Both the position numbers and the translations under genes were made by a program. From positions 64,546,932 to 64,610,931 of the forward strand of contig OZ020270.1 of assembly GCA_963971225.1 (NCBI GenBank): a DNA stretch of 64,000 nucleotides, in the 5' to 3' direction. The stretch's first letter is position 1. Each line of letters starts with the position of its first letter. Positions 10,240 to 21,030 of the stretch are shown piece by piece. A model generated the notes under the pieces. It ran no database searches and was not told the origin of the DNA. It worked only from the letters and a program-made list of their open reading frames with translations. This DNA is from Melieria omissa (taxonomy: Eukaryota; Arthropoda; Insecta; Diptera; Ulidiidae).

Positions 10240-11132
10240 TAGGGATTGCAATCCCGGGATCGCGAATCCCGTAATCCCGGGATCCCGGATAATTTCAGTC
10301 CCGAAAAATCCCGGGATTGACAAAATCCGATCCCGGGATCGAAACAAAAAAAAAGCTTACTTTTTGCTTTTGTCACGTTGATTTCAAAAAATGCAACCCT
10401 TCTTACTTAACACAAAAATAAATTGTCCATTGCCTCTGACGTTTGAATAAGTGTTAATGCAACAATAGCTCTGTTTGTGTAAAACTACTTTTCACAAATT
10501 TTTACAAACTAGCTCTGTTTTGGTACTTTTCCAGTACAGATTTGCCAGTAACCAAAATCAGAAGTGCAAACAAGCTTACACTCCCAAGAAAGAATCCATT
10601 CAAAAAAGGAAACAACCAGAATTTTCCAAACACATGCAAGTTAAACTCTTCTTTACACTAATGTGACTTGTCACATTCACAATACGCAAGGAAAATGGTG
10701 TAAATAAGAGGATAAAGAAAGAAGAAGCTAATATAAAACCATCAGCATTTGAGAATTTTAACTATAGCGAAACTTAAATTATTGATAGTTATTTCACTTA
10801 TTTTGAATGGCCAAAATTGAAGATTTACACATAATACGATTTGATGTACTACAAGTACCCGAGAGATGCCTCTTTTAGCAGGTTAGCCAGGTGATTTGGC
10901 AATTAATTGCGTTTTTAAGTTATATGTCATAAATATTTTGTTCTTAGTTTTAAATTAAGTACACTGAATTGTATTTAAGACATAGTTATAATTTATTTGA
11001 TTGAGAAAAAGGCTGAACTAGTTCCTTAAAGTAATATATTCAATCCCGAAAAAAATTCCGGCATCCCGGGATTGTGATTTTCAGTCCCGAAAATCCCGGG
11101 ATTGTAAAACTGGTCCGGGATTGCAATCCCTA
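10240..11132. mobile_element. hAT-type MITE with CCCGGGAT-rich ends
   Basis: Terminal inverted repeats TAGGGATTGCAATCCCGG are flanked by 8-bp duplications ACTCATAC (10232-10239, 11133-11140). Both ends hold several ATCCCGGGAT-type motifs next to the tips, probable transposase-binding repeats. The centre is AT-rich and non-coding. It sits in LINE-1 ORF2. Confidence 0.93.
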
Positions 11133-11140
11133 ACTCATAC

Positions 11141-12510
11141 TGCAGCAGCACCTCTCTATTCCCCCTCCTTAGCCCGAAGCCCACGGCACGCCGTATGACT
11201 ACGAGATCCAGAGGAGCCGCACCCATCAACACTTGCAATGCATCGGTTGAGACAGTGCGGCACACAAGCATACAACCTAACAACATAACACGCTGAATAG
11301 ACAGCAAGTGTTTGCGGCCTACAACCGTCGCGGCCAATTCGTGCCACGGCGACGCTCCGTACGCAGCACAAGCTACTAACAGACCGTGGTAAATGGCACA
11401 AAACTCTGGCATGGAGCAAAACTCATTCTTTCACCAATTGTTAGCCCCAAGTATTTGACTTGCGTCTCGTACCTGAGGCCAACACCATTCACACACACAA
11501 TGGTCGGACGACTGCGAGCCAATTTGCCTTTCAGCAGCATGGTCACCGTCTTGTCCATTGCCACATCCACATCCACCGATTCACCGCATTCACACACCAT
11601 ACACATAAATTGCTCCCCCAAGCGCTCTACATCCGCTATTGATCTGCCCTCCACAAGGATAAGCAGACCATCCGCATACGCACAACACTTGCATACTGCT
11701 GCCTGACGGCGCAGTAGTGGATCCATCATGTAGTTCCATATATATGGACCACAGACGGATCCCTGCGGACATCCTCGAGCCACATCTATTTCCACCCGTT
11801 CATTTTTTCCAATCACACATGCCTTCCTGTCTGTGAAATAGCTCTTCCAGAGAGCCGTTTCCAGGCAGTCGGCATTGTTCCGCCATTCTACCACTTTATC
11901 CCAGCGCAGGTGATCAAACGCCCCCCTAAAATCTACAAACACACCGAGAACATAGTTCTCGCAACTCTCACGCACCACCGATTTAACATACATCCACGCA
12001 TCTTCCACACCGAGTCTCTTTCGAAACCCAAACTGTCTATCCGATAGACCACCCAGATGCGCCTGAAGCCGATCCACCATAATCCGTTCCAGTACTTTGC
12101 CAAGTACTGGTAGGAGGCAGATACCCCGATAAGAATGGGGGTTAGTCCTGATCTTATCAGGAGACTTCAAGAGCACCACGACCCAAGCAATTTTACATAG
12201 ACATGACCCCATGGATCATCCCTATGGTCTGCCACAAACTCCCGCCAGTTATCGTCCTTTACGCGAACAAGCATACTCTTATACTCGTTCATACACCTAA
12301 TCAGACCTGCACTGGGCCAAGTGCTCAGAATTCGCCGCCCGGGCTCGCTGAAACTTTCGTCTCAGACGCCTGACCGCCTCTTTGCACTCAGCTCATTCGT
12401 CCACCACTTCACCCGCCTCTGGCTCACTCTCTCCCATTTCTGAAGCATGCTATCATTTACTCGCCAGACACACTCGTTAAGTCGAGCGACCTGATGGTCC
12501 ACATCCATAT
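11141..12510 (-). pseudogene. LINE-1 ORF2: reverse transcriptase domain, broken
   Basis: The main frame (12212-11376) shows R1-clade RT motifs: NPHSYRGICLLPVLGKVLER, VFVDFRGAFDHLRWD with the first catalytic Asp, GCPQGSVCGPYIWNYMM, and AYADGLLILVEG where the catalytic YADD pair reads YADG. The motif ends in KYLGLTIG. A frameshift near 11400 leads to the thumb and post-RT segment down to 11141. The N-terminal RT segment (12604-12362 frame, truncated) is separated by stops. The protein would copy element RNA at a nicked target. The YADG change alone should kill catalysis. Confidence 0.88.
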
Positions 12511-12727
12511 TGGTTAATCGCTTCGGCGCGGAGCGGGATAAATAAAGTACACGGTTGGTTCGGGTATGATTTGGGGTGTTTATTCGTGGACGTTCGAATA
12601 ACAAGTGTTACAATGAACATTCAACGATACAAACGGCCGAAGCCGGGGAGCAGAAAATAGGGGGAAACATGAGTACAAAAGGAGAAGGAAAGGAAGGGAT
12701 TAGAGGTGGGATCGACAGATCACTTAA

Positions 12728-13777
12728 GGGGGGTTTCTACCTTGTGCGGTCAAAAAAATCGATTGTTTTTTTCATGCATTTTTGGATTAATACATGATTG
12801 TAGAATAATAATAATTAATTGACTGGCACGACAGCCCGCTTACGCGAGACTAAGGCCTAGCTTCCCGCAACCACCCGTGTTGTGCGTGTGAATTTTGTAC
12901 GCGGGTGGAAGGGACCTACAGTTTTATGCCGGTTCCGAACGGCAGGTTGGGAGCTTTTTCATAGGCAATTCTTACTCTCAGAGGTTTGCTATTTCCAGCT
13001 GAGAGGACAGCCACCGAAAGAGAAAACGAGTTTCACGTTATTTTTGTTTAGGTGTTATTACAGGCAGTATTTGAACCTGCGGTTGCTGCCTTTGACTCGT
13101 TGTCCAACGCACTAACCAACTGAGCCACGGCGGCTGTAGAATACGCTCCCAAAATTTGAAGTTGAAATCTTTCGAATTACGTAAGCAATTTATCGAAACA
13201 GGTAGCGGTGTCGAGCGCGTCGAGTACTGAAGCAAAACTTTGAACGCGTTTTTCTCAAAACTACATTTTTTGACCTTGCGGAAGTGATTTAGGCCACACG
13301 AGTTGAGCAATAGCTACGAAATTTTAAACAGTCATTTATCAAGGTCTTAGCTATGGCTGGAACTAGGATCTTCAAGAAATAATATTTTTTTTCATTAAAA
13401 ATAGAAATTTGTATTGAAAAAAGTAGGTAAAAATTGAGTTTTTTAGTCAAAATCGCATATATCCTTCATTTTTCATTTTTTTTTAAATCCTAGTTCCAGC
13501 CATAGACAAAAGGATACAGAATAAGAAAAAATTTCATTTTTGTGTTTCAAGTCATCTCAAACAGCGGCAGGACTTCCGCGAGTAAGGAAGTCCTGCCGCC
13601 ATTGCTCGATGGCCCCCTGCCCCCCCTTTGCATATTTTATCTTGAAACTTTTTTACTTGTACAATAAACATATACCTACATCTGAAAAAATTTTTCAGTG
13701 TTTATCTTAAAAACCTTCCCATAAAAAATTTTTCAAAAAAAACATGTTTTCTCGGCCGCACAAGGTAGAAACCTGCC
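12728..13777. mobile_element. TTAA-flanked MITE (GGGG-type), carrying a SINE
   Basis: The left end is GGGGGGTTTCTACCTTGTGC. The right end is its complement with small changes (GCACAAGGTAGAAACCTGCC), flanked by TTAA. It contains the inverted block AAAGTTT...GCGTTTTTCTC (about 13235-13257), shared with other TTAA elements here. Non-coding apart from the nested SINE. TTAA specificity points to piggyBac or Kolobok transposase. I cannot choose between them. Confidence 0.85.
12808..13134 (-). mobile_element. tRNA-derived SINE of tephritid type
   Basis: On the minus strand the head (13134-13062) resembles a tRNA with A box TGGCTCAGTTGG and B box GGTTCAAATAC, the internal RNA polymerase III promoter. 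A body with CCGAACGGCAGGTTGGGAGC-like sequence follows, and the tail is an ATT-rich run. A 9-bp target duplication TGTAGAATA flanks it (12799-12807, 13135-13143). From memory the body matches a repeat family common in tephritid flies. It depends on LINE machinery to move. Confidence 0.85.
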
Positions 13778-13781
13778 TTAA

Positions 13782-14018
13782 CCCTTTCGGGACGGAGTTT
13801 ATTTTTGAAATTCAAAACACTCTCAGTAGAATTATTCTCATGCTATGAATGTTGGGGTTAGAAAATTATATTGGATGCTCACATATTCTGCAATCATTTT
13901 TCTATGCGGGAAAATCGAAATCGAAAAAATATTTTGCGTGGGTCGTGAGATTTCAATAATTGTTTTGAGGGGCATTAAAAACCTGCTGGGACGTATTATC
14001 CCAGTAGTCTCGAAAGGG
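13782..14018 (-). mobile_element. piggyBac MITE with CCCTTTCGGGAC ends
   Basis: 237 bp, TTAA-flanked, ends CCCTTTCGGGAC and GTCTCGAAAGGG. The right end continues GGGACGTATTATCCC, the palindromic subterminal motif also present in the longer relative at 33222-34312, which is in the opposite orientation and encodes piggyBac protein fragments. Confidence 0.88.
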
Positions 14019-14481
14019 TTAAGACAGCACTCATTTAGCCGTCGCGGCCGCCATTGCTTATTGCAATTAATTTATGGCGCGGGCCAGACGGGCGAGGACT
14101 TCGGGATCCAGCTTTTACTGGTGCGGGGGTCGTCCATCGTCGGCTCTCGTCCTCGAGGAAGTGCTGCTGCAGCGGTTGGGGCGTAGTCACCGATCTGCAA
14201 ATAGATGAGATGTCAGTTACTTTGAAATAAAAGTATTAAGGCTGACATCGTGGGAATGGGTAATCGTGGCTAAGCTGCGGGGTTCGCTTAAGCTAGAGCC
14301 ATTTTTTAGGGTTATGAGAGGGAGAGAGTTATGAGAGGGTATAGTATTTGTGCGTTGGGCTCGAGAGGAGCAAGAGTACCGAACGAGAATGTCGGTTTGC
14401 TCTTCGAGAGGGCGGTGGCAATTAACCGCTCTTTGATCCGGAATTGGAACTGTTTGAGCATGAGAATGGCTGGCTTGGAGA

Positions 14482-15717
14482 TTAAGCCCGATCAGTTCGA
14501 CGTCTGCGGGATTGGCAGCATTTGGAGTAAGTCGCAATGGAGTGGCGACTATTCTCTTTTTGGACCCGGATTGGAGAAGGTGCAATGAGGAACTGCGGGG
14601 AAATGCAATTTCCGTCAGTTGCTGTGAGTGTGGAACGAGTGGCGTCAAGCCAACGCTCTTGTCGACGCCTTTTTCTCTGTCTCATTCGAGGCGAAAGCCC
14701 TCCTGCGGGGACGAAACGTTTGGCAACGAACGGGGAAGTTTTCCGGTTTGAGAATGAGTTTGCAGGAGTGGTGGGTTCGAAGTGATTTTCCATTAATTCC
14801 TGGGGTGGAAACCCTACGGGATTGAGGGCGGCAATCACTTGCGAAAGGGCTTCCTTTAGGGCGGGAATGTTATTTCGAAGGGCGGATCCAGTATGCATAT
14901 GGCGACTGGGTACCTCTGTGGCGCATGTCAAATGCGAAGGGAGTACTGGACCGCTCAATACCCACCCGAATATTGTATGCTGAGCAAGTAAGCTGCCACA
15001 CACATTTCGGTGGATACCTTCGAGCATGATCTGCAGGATGAGAGCACTGCCAATCACTAGATCGATCTGCGCTGTCTCGAAGGGGTTTGGATCAGCGAGT
15101 TCTAGCAAGGCAAAAGCTTTCATATTAGGGGGGTTTATATGAGATGGTGGGAGCAATTTCGTAAGCTCTTGGAGCACGATAGCTTGCACGGGGAGTTCTG
15201 TGCTAGTTTGAGGGACTGCCAATGTCAAGAAGCAAATGTGATTGGCATTTCGCACAATCTGACCGCCCATGCCCGAGATTTGGAAGGGGGATTTCTCGAT
15301 TGGCAATTTGAGGCGTTTCTGGACCTTCGAGGAAATGAAGGTACGCTGAGAAGCTTGGTCGATTAACGTCCGAACTTTGAACAACTTTCCTGCGTGCTCA
15401 ATAGACACCAGTGCCGTAGGCAGAAGGGATTGGGTGCCATTATTGGAGTGTAAGGCTTGTACTTGGGGCGTACTTTGCCTGGGAGATGTGCGGGGTTGCG
15501 CATCCGAAAAGAGGGAATGAGTTGCGGAGTTGTTTTTTGTTGGTTTCCGAGCTATGGCGACCTGTGGAGTGGTCGAATGTGATCGATTAAGCGATTGAGA
15601 GGGCTGCGCATTGCCTTTAGGGAAATGAAGCATGGTATGGTGCTTCTTTTGGCAATATACGCACGTAAAATTGCTTGTACAATCTTTAGTGAGGTGTGAT
15701 GTAGCAAGACAATTCAC
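14482..15717 (-). pseudogene. BEL-2 gag C-terminus and aspartic protease
   Basis: The frame opens with the end of gag zinc knuckles (MNCLATSHLTKDC, then CVYCQKKHHTMLH). It continues with a Ser/Thr/Gln-rich linker and a BEL-type retropepsin: VRTLIDQASQRTFISS near residue 115, where the usual DSGSQ-type active site reads DQASQ, so Gly is replaced. Then come IGSALILQIMLEG and the typical GWVLSGP. Peptidase_A17-type proteins cut the Gag-Pol polyprotein. After about residue 300 the frame turns non-homologous and basic, marking the deletion that removed RT, RNase H and integrase. Confidence 0.85.
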
Positions 15718-16932
15718 GCAGAGAGTTTGCTTCTTAACGTATTGTAATCGACTCTGGGGGTTGAGTCCTTTGAAGTTCTGGCAAGTCCGTATGGGATGAT
15801 TTGCGTTGCAGAGTTTGCGAAGTCCCTTTTTACTTGAGTGTAATAATTTAGGGATTTGTGTGGCCGATTCGGGAGGATATTGGAAGTCGAAGGTTGAGAC
15901 GGTTTCGGCTTAGAAGGGCGAATACTTTGCAGCCGTTCAAGTACCTCATATCTGCCGGTCAGGAACTCATCCATTTGCGACCAGGGTGGCAGATCCTTCC
16001 GGGATGTCAATGATTGCTCCCATAGAGCGAGTGTTTCTTGGGGCAATTTTGTAGAGCATATATAAACGAGTAGCGGATCCCAATTGTCTGTATCTACGGC
16101 CTGGGAATTGAGAACAGATAGACAATTGTTTATAGTGCTCTGGATCCGCTGTAGTGCCTCACTATTTTCTGATTTAATCTGGGTGTCAACGAGTATGCGT
16201 TTATTTTGAAAGCGTGATTTTAGGGCTTCCCACGCGAGTCCGAAATTCTCATCGGTTAATGCATATTGCTTAACAATAGCACCGGCTTTGCCTTGCGTTT
16301 TGTATCGGAGGTGATACAATTTTTGGGCTGGAGTGAGCTGCGGGTGGTTGGTGTAAACCGCGGTAAACATGTCCCGAAAGGACGGCCACTGCTCATAGTC
16401 CCCGAAGAAGGTTTCGGTATCACAAGGCGGAACTTGTAGGCAAATGTAGGGGGTATTTGCTGGTTCTAGGGGTCGAACCGGTTCCATATGCGCAGCGGGC
16501 TGGGGGGACTGAGTTTGATCTGAGCCATGCACAACTCGTACTGGTCTGTGCAGGCGTCGATCTTTTGCCTAGCCGACTCTTTGAAACCGTCGGGCTGGCT
16601 GTTGTCTTCAGCAATGAAGACTGCCTATTGTGCGCGCATAAGCCTCTCCCATTGGGCTTCAAGATTTTTCTGCTTAATTTGAACCAGGGATTTGTCAAAT
16701 CGTCAATGGGAGCCGATGAAAATTGTGTGCATAATTGCACGAGTCTATCGGATTCGAATGTAAATTTAGCAACACTGGGATTGGTTGGTTTGGGACTAGA
16801 GAGTTTGGAGCGAGTGTTTGGTGGCTCCCGAGTGACAGGAACTGTCAAACGTGCATTGGCTGACTTTTGGGATCTGGAGGAAGGAGTCTCCATTGTGACA
16901 CCTTTTCGTTTGGGGGATCGCTCAACAGGCAT
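15714..16932 (-). pseudogene. BEL-2 gag, broken
   Basis: Two overlapping minus-strand frames. The N-terminal one (16932-16420) has VAKFTFESDRLVQLCTQF. The second (16532-15714) has the BEL capsid motif VPPCDTETFFGDYEQWPSFR and then LTPAQKLYHLRYKTQGKAG. The latter is the conserved core of BEL gag (DUF1759-like). At least one frameshift lies near 16520-16570, and another joins to the zinc-knuckle frame near 15715. Gag would assemble the particle. Length and order are normal for the family apart from these breaks. Confidence 0.87.
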
Positions 16933-16977
16933 TTTGTTTAAAAAAGCTCGACAGAGGGTAAAACGTTTTAATAAGTA

Positions 16978-17964
16978 AGGGAGAGGGCTGGGGTGTGAAC
17001 CGGGTTTTGTTTTTTGGCTCTAACTTTTCACAGAATAAAGATATCGAAAAGATCGAAAAGGTATCGAAGATACCGTTGGAAAGGTGAATATATAACGCAA
17101 CTTTGTTATGAAGTCAGATTACCGTTTTGATTGAAATTTAACTCTCTACGTCCAATTTTCTGAGAACGTGATTTTTCGCTTTTTCAAAAAAGTGGCTGGG
17201 TTGTGAACCATCTGGAAAATCCCTATTAAAGTCGGAAAATACGAAGAAAACACCCATAATTTTTAAGTACATTGAGAATTTATTTAATCAGGAAGCCTCA
17301 AGAGGTGAAAAAAAGTTATAATGACGCCTCTTAGGCCAAAAAATCGCAATGAATGAAACTGCTCAATTTTTTTAATTTTCATCCTAATCTGTGTCGGAAT
17401 GTTTGCATGTGAAATACGAACGTGTTCTCGTATTGGCTCACTTCAAGTGAACACAACGAAATCGAGTGAAATTATATAAAATGACTTTATTTTTATATAT
17501 CCGTCCATATTTGACAGTGTTAGAACAAATGTAGTACGAAAAACAGGTGGTTCATAACCCAGCCACCTCAGTGGTTCACAGCCCAACCACGATGCCATTT
17601 TGGAAACTTTAAAATAAACCACACTTCCAATCATAATTCGACATAAACAAATATTGCATCGTAAAATAGAATCAAAACACTAAATAAACATGTATTAAAC
17701 AGACTTTTTGCAATAAGCTCAGTCTCTTGGATAGCACTTTAAAAAAAAGCCAACAAGTTTTCGCAGTCGATTTTCAAACACGATGTCTTTCAAACTCGAT
17801 TGCTGCCACAAGCAATACGTGTTTGTACTTCGGTGTAACCACAAAAGCAGAGTCATATCATAAGACAAAATTGACAGTTGAAAGATTGACGATATGTCAA
17901 TTAGGGAAAGAAAAAACGGCAATGGTTCACACCCCAGCCTGGTTCACAACCCAGCCCTCTCCCT
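16978..17964. mobile_element. TA-flanked MITE with repeated GGCTGGGTTGTGAACC motifs
   Basis: Ends AGGGAGAGGGCTGGGG and the complement of AGGGAGAGGGCTGGGTTG lie between TA duplications (16976-16977, 17965-17966). Six copies of a GGCTGGGTTGTGAACC-like motif occur, three near the ends and three inside, in both orientations. Non-coding. Probably Tc1/mariner-type from the TA duplication (inference). It lies in the BEL-2 leader. Confidence 0.8.
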
Positions 17965-18424
17965 TATATGTGTAGAATATTGGAAAATAGACGTGTAGTC
18001 TTACCGCGTCCGCGCGAACGATTATTGAGAGTGGGAACAGTTGGAAATGGGGCAATTCGTTGAAACGAAGTGGTCTTTTTGTCGAGCAGAAAAAGTTTAC
18101 AACTGTGTGTGTAAACGTATATGGAAATATCTGTATATATATGGGAAACAAGTTAATTTTGTTTGTGAATGTGAATGGGTAATAAACAGAAATGTGTATA
18201 TGGGAATAGGGAATGGAACAAGCAAATTTTTTGTCAATATGAATGGGGAATGTATGTATAAAATAATTATAATGCAATAAATGTCTAGTCAAATGTGTAT
18301 TAAATGTGTTTTTATTTGTGAAAAGTGAATTTTTTTGTGTGGGAATGTGAATGTGTGTGAATATACGCGTATGTATGTGTATGTGTATAATTGGTGTGTA
18401 TATATATTTGTATATGTATATACC

Positions 18425-19095
18425 AGGCCTATGAAACCGGTAATTATTTTTGAAAAAACACGTTTATTGTGAGGAAATGATTACAATTTTATTCTTCAAA
18501 GTAATGGCCATCGCTAGCTACACATTTTTCCCATCTCTCAGGCAATTTATGGATGCCTCGCCAAAAAAATGTTTCGTCTTTTGCCTGAAACCAATCATCG
18601 ATCCATTTTTTGGCTTCTGCGTGAGAATTGAAGCGCTGTTCCGTTAATGCGTGGCCCATCGATGCGAACATGTGATAATCCGAAGACGCCAAGTCTGGTG
18701 AGTAAGCCGCATGAGCAAGAGCTTCCCAGTTGTACGATGCAACCAATTCTTTGGTGGCTCTAGTGCGGTGTGCTGGTGCGTTGTCATCGAGGAAAATCAC
18801 TTTGTGTTGCCTGGCTTCATATTCTGGGCGTTTTTGGCGTATAGCACGGTTCAAATCGGCCAATTGTTGTTGGTACCGTTAACCGTTTCACCAGGTTTTA
18901 GAAGGTTTTTTTCTTCAAATGGTAACACAAAATTAACTGTGTCCGCAAATCGTAATTTGTAGGCACGTAATCCGACATTTTCCGGAGCGTCAAACAATGC
19001 GTTGTTGGATGAAACTTGACAAATTGTGAACTGAATATTGTTGACATATGACAGAAGAAGTAAACATGACATTTGGTACGGTTCCGAAGTTTATA
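18425..19095 (-). mobile_element. mariner element, mauritiana-type, 5'-deleted
   Basis: The left end reads ACCAGGCCTATGAAACCGG followed by the 3' end of a mariner transposase gene. The right end near 19095 (complement ACTTCGGAACCGTACC) resembles it imperfectly, so the boundary is approximate. Only the C-terminal half of the transposase remains. It is nested in the BEL-2 leader. Confidence 0.7.
18489..19000 (-). pseudogene. mariner transposase (mauritiana subfamily), C-terminal half
   Basis: The frame 18863-18489 contains IFLDDNAPAHRT with the second catalytic Asp and YSPDLASSDYHMFASMGHAL with the third, in DD34D spacing. The terminal LPERWEKCV is followed by YFEE. Upstream, a different frame has LKPGETVNG, so a small indel near 18870-18880 breaks the gene. 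The DNA-binding domain and the first catalytic Asp are missing. The YHMFASMGHAL signature matches the Mos1-like mauritiana group. Confidence 0.88.
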
Positions 19096-20308
19096 AATAT
19101 TCGGCTATTTACCGCTAGATGTCGTTCATAGGCGCATACATGGTATGTATATGTTTATGTGATTATTTGTATTATTGTGTCAGTGAACGTAAAAAAGTGA
19201 AAATAAATTTGTGTACCAACAATTTTTGTGTGCAAGTGGGGGATATTTGTCCCACTGTACGCACTTGGGGGGGGGCCCAGCAGAAGTGCAGTGAATGCGT
19301 ATGTGCAAAATTGTTCAATATGCTGCGAAAAGGGAGTAACTCGTCCCACTGTGCTTGTATTTATTTACTTCTGCTAGCGAGAGTTGGGAAATGCTTAGGC
19401 AGAAGTATGAATATGTAATTGCACTTGGACGCAGCAGCGGGAGTGCTTGCTGCTTGTGCGTGCGTATATCGCACAAAGCTTAACGCGAAAATGTACACAA
19501 GTGGGAGAGCGCGCGATCAACCGCTGGAGCGGTCGCTGCTGATCTGCAATATGCACAAAGCGAAATGTGGGGGAATGTGTGCAAATTAGAAAAGTGGTTG
19601 GAAGCAGGCTGCAGCGGGTGTTTTTGCTGCTTTGCCTGCGTAGGGGAATGCGAACACAAAACGAAAATTATGCGCAGTAGCGGGATTGCTTACTGCGATA
19701 AGCGAACAGTAGCGGGGTACCAGTAATTAATTTTTTAACTGGAATTTTAGGGAATGGGATGCTATATATTTATATTTTTTAAATATATGTTTTTGTGTTT
19801 GTTTGTGTGATTATAGATTTGTTAATTTTTAATAAAAATTGTTGGGCTTATCTTAAGGGGGCCCAGTGCCCGAGTATGGGGATCTCCTTTATCAAGCTGT
19901 GTCCGCTGCTGTGTTGTACTGCGTTGCTTGCTGTTGTTGTTTGTCCACCGTTTGTGCTGTTGTTGCTGCCCTTTTTGTCTGCTTTGTGTTGTGTCTTGTT
20001 GTTGTTTTTATATTCTTCCGTAGTGTGTGCTTTTGTTTTTGAAGTGCGTACGCAGTCGTTTCGTTCTTTTTTGTTTTTAATTTTTGGAAATTAGTGCACT
20101 GTTTTAATTATTCTAGGTACACTTTTTGCTTCGTTCACTTGGTAATCGTCATGTCACTGTTTGTAATAACTGATTTGTTTTCACTGTTTTGTAAATTGTT
20201 TGTTTGTTTTTATGAAACTATGTGTTTTTTGTTGTGAGTGTCTTTTCATTTTTTCGATTTTTTTTTTAATTTTAATTTGTTTTTAACATTCGCGGTTCAC
20301 TCGCGAAT
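19096..20308 (-). other. BEL-2 5' leader, no gene seen
   Basis: Non-coding, GT-rich on the plus strand, with repeated GCAGCAGCGGGAGTGCTTGC-like motifs at about 19430-19720. Roo/BEL-type elements often have long repetitive leaders. Apparent ORFs here have no protein signature. Confidence 0.5.
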
Positions 20309-20322
20309 GGCTCGAAGGACCA
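20309..20322 (-). other. BEL-2 primer-binding site
   Basis: Immediately downstream of the 5' LTR, on the minus strand, TGGTCCTTCGAGCC is complementary to the 3' end of insect tRNA-Tyr including CCA (recalled, not searched). Reverse transcription would start here. Confidence 0.65.
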
Positions 20323-20557
20323 TGGTTAATCGCTTCGGCGCGGAGCGGGATAAATAAAGTACACGGTTGATTCGGGTATGATTTGGGGTGTTTATTCGTG
20401 GACGTTCGAATAACAAGTGTTACAATGAACATTAAACGGTACAAACGGCCGAAGCCGGGGAGCAGAAAATAGGGGGAAACATGAGTACAAAAAGGGAAGG
20501 AAAGGAAGGGATTAGAGGTGGGATCGACAGATCACTTAAGACAGCACTCATTTAGCC
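20323..20557 (-). repeat. BEL-2 5' LTR
   Basis: 235 bp, nearly identical to the left LTR. The TTAA at 20536-20539 is unoccupied here, giving the pre-insertion sequence of the filled site in the other LTR. It adjoins LINE-1 endonuclease coding sequence on its right. Confidence 0.92.
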
Positions 20558-21030
20558 ACAAACTTTCAAACTCACTAAGTGGCACTTCCGTGACCACTTC
20601 ACGAACATGAAAACCATAAGTCTCCCAATTCACACCACAGGTACGCCACCGCCTTTCACACACGCCCGCCCTTTCATACATACTGTGGGCAGGCACAGTA
20701 ATCACAATTTCGATCAAATTGTGATCACTTATACCCCACCCACCTCGGACACACCAGCTGAATTCAAACATTCTGCTCGCTGCCCCATTCACAAGCGTCA
20801 CGTCAATATCACTCACCCCTCTAGACCCGTCAAACGCATACCATTCACTTGGTTCGTTGAGAACAACAATGTCTCGCGGAACCAACCATTCACTCATTGC
20901 CTCACCCCTACCGTGGCTCTGGTAGCCGGCAGAATGCCGCGATACCTTACTGAACCACAGCGGAGATGTGGCATTCGCATCCATACCTATCAGGACAAGT
21001 GTGCCGCCTGCTAGACGGAACACCGCGGCA
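20558..21030 (-). pseudogene. LINE-1 endonuclease domain, N-terminally deleted
   Basis: The R1-clade endonuclease is recognisable from GGTLVLIGMDANATSPLWF onward, with the metal/phosphate-binding DxN-type motif. VLNEPSEWYAF, GVSDIDVTL and GISDHNLIEI follow, the latter two carrying the catalytic SDIDVT and SDH motifs. The preceding ~100 residues, including the QE motif, are missing: the gag-like ORF1 zinc knuckles run straight into this sequence. The codons before residue ~20 of the open frame are the ORF1 knuckles read out of frame. BEL-2 interrupts the domain's 3' flank at 20557. Confidence 0.87.

Larger units (their letters stand above)
12511..14040 (-). repeat. BEL-2 3' LTR, interrupted at a TTAA
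   Basis: Parts 12511-12727 and 14023-14040 match the right LTR. The TTAA at 12724-12727 is occupied by two adjacent TTAA-specific elements (12728-13777 and 13782-14018), with TTAA duplicated at 13778-13781 and 14019-14022. The same TTAA is empty in the other LTR at 20536-20539. Confidence 0.92.
12511..20557 (-). mobile_element. BEL-2: BEL/Pao LTR retrotransposon, pol-deleted, in LINE-1
   Basis: Two LTRs, each 235 bp when insertions are removed (right 20323-20557, left 12511-14040), enclose a leader and gag-protease on the minus strand. The two LTRs differ at only about five positions by eye, so insertion is recent. RT, RNase H and integrase are absent: protease runs almost directly into the 3' LTR. 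The insertion splits LINE-1 between endonuclease and RT. I see no convincing 5-bp target duplication. Its own LTR and leader were later hit by a TTAA MITE, a piggyBac MITE, a TA-type MITE and a mariner. Confidence 0.85.

Noticed and set aside
13062..13134. Possible functional tRNA gene (minus strand)
   Set aside because: A and B boxes are good, but position 33 of the anticodon loop is not U and one stem has a mismatch. It is continuous with a SINE body and flanked by the SINE's target duplication.
12511..20557. 5-bp target duplication for BEL-2 (TGTGG/TATGG)
   Set aside because: Only four of five bases match and it requires uncertain LTR borders, so I do not claim it.
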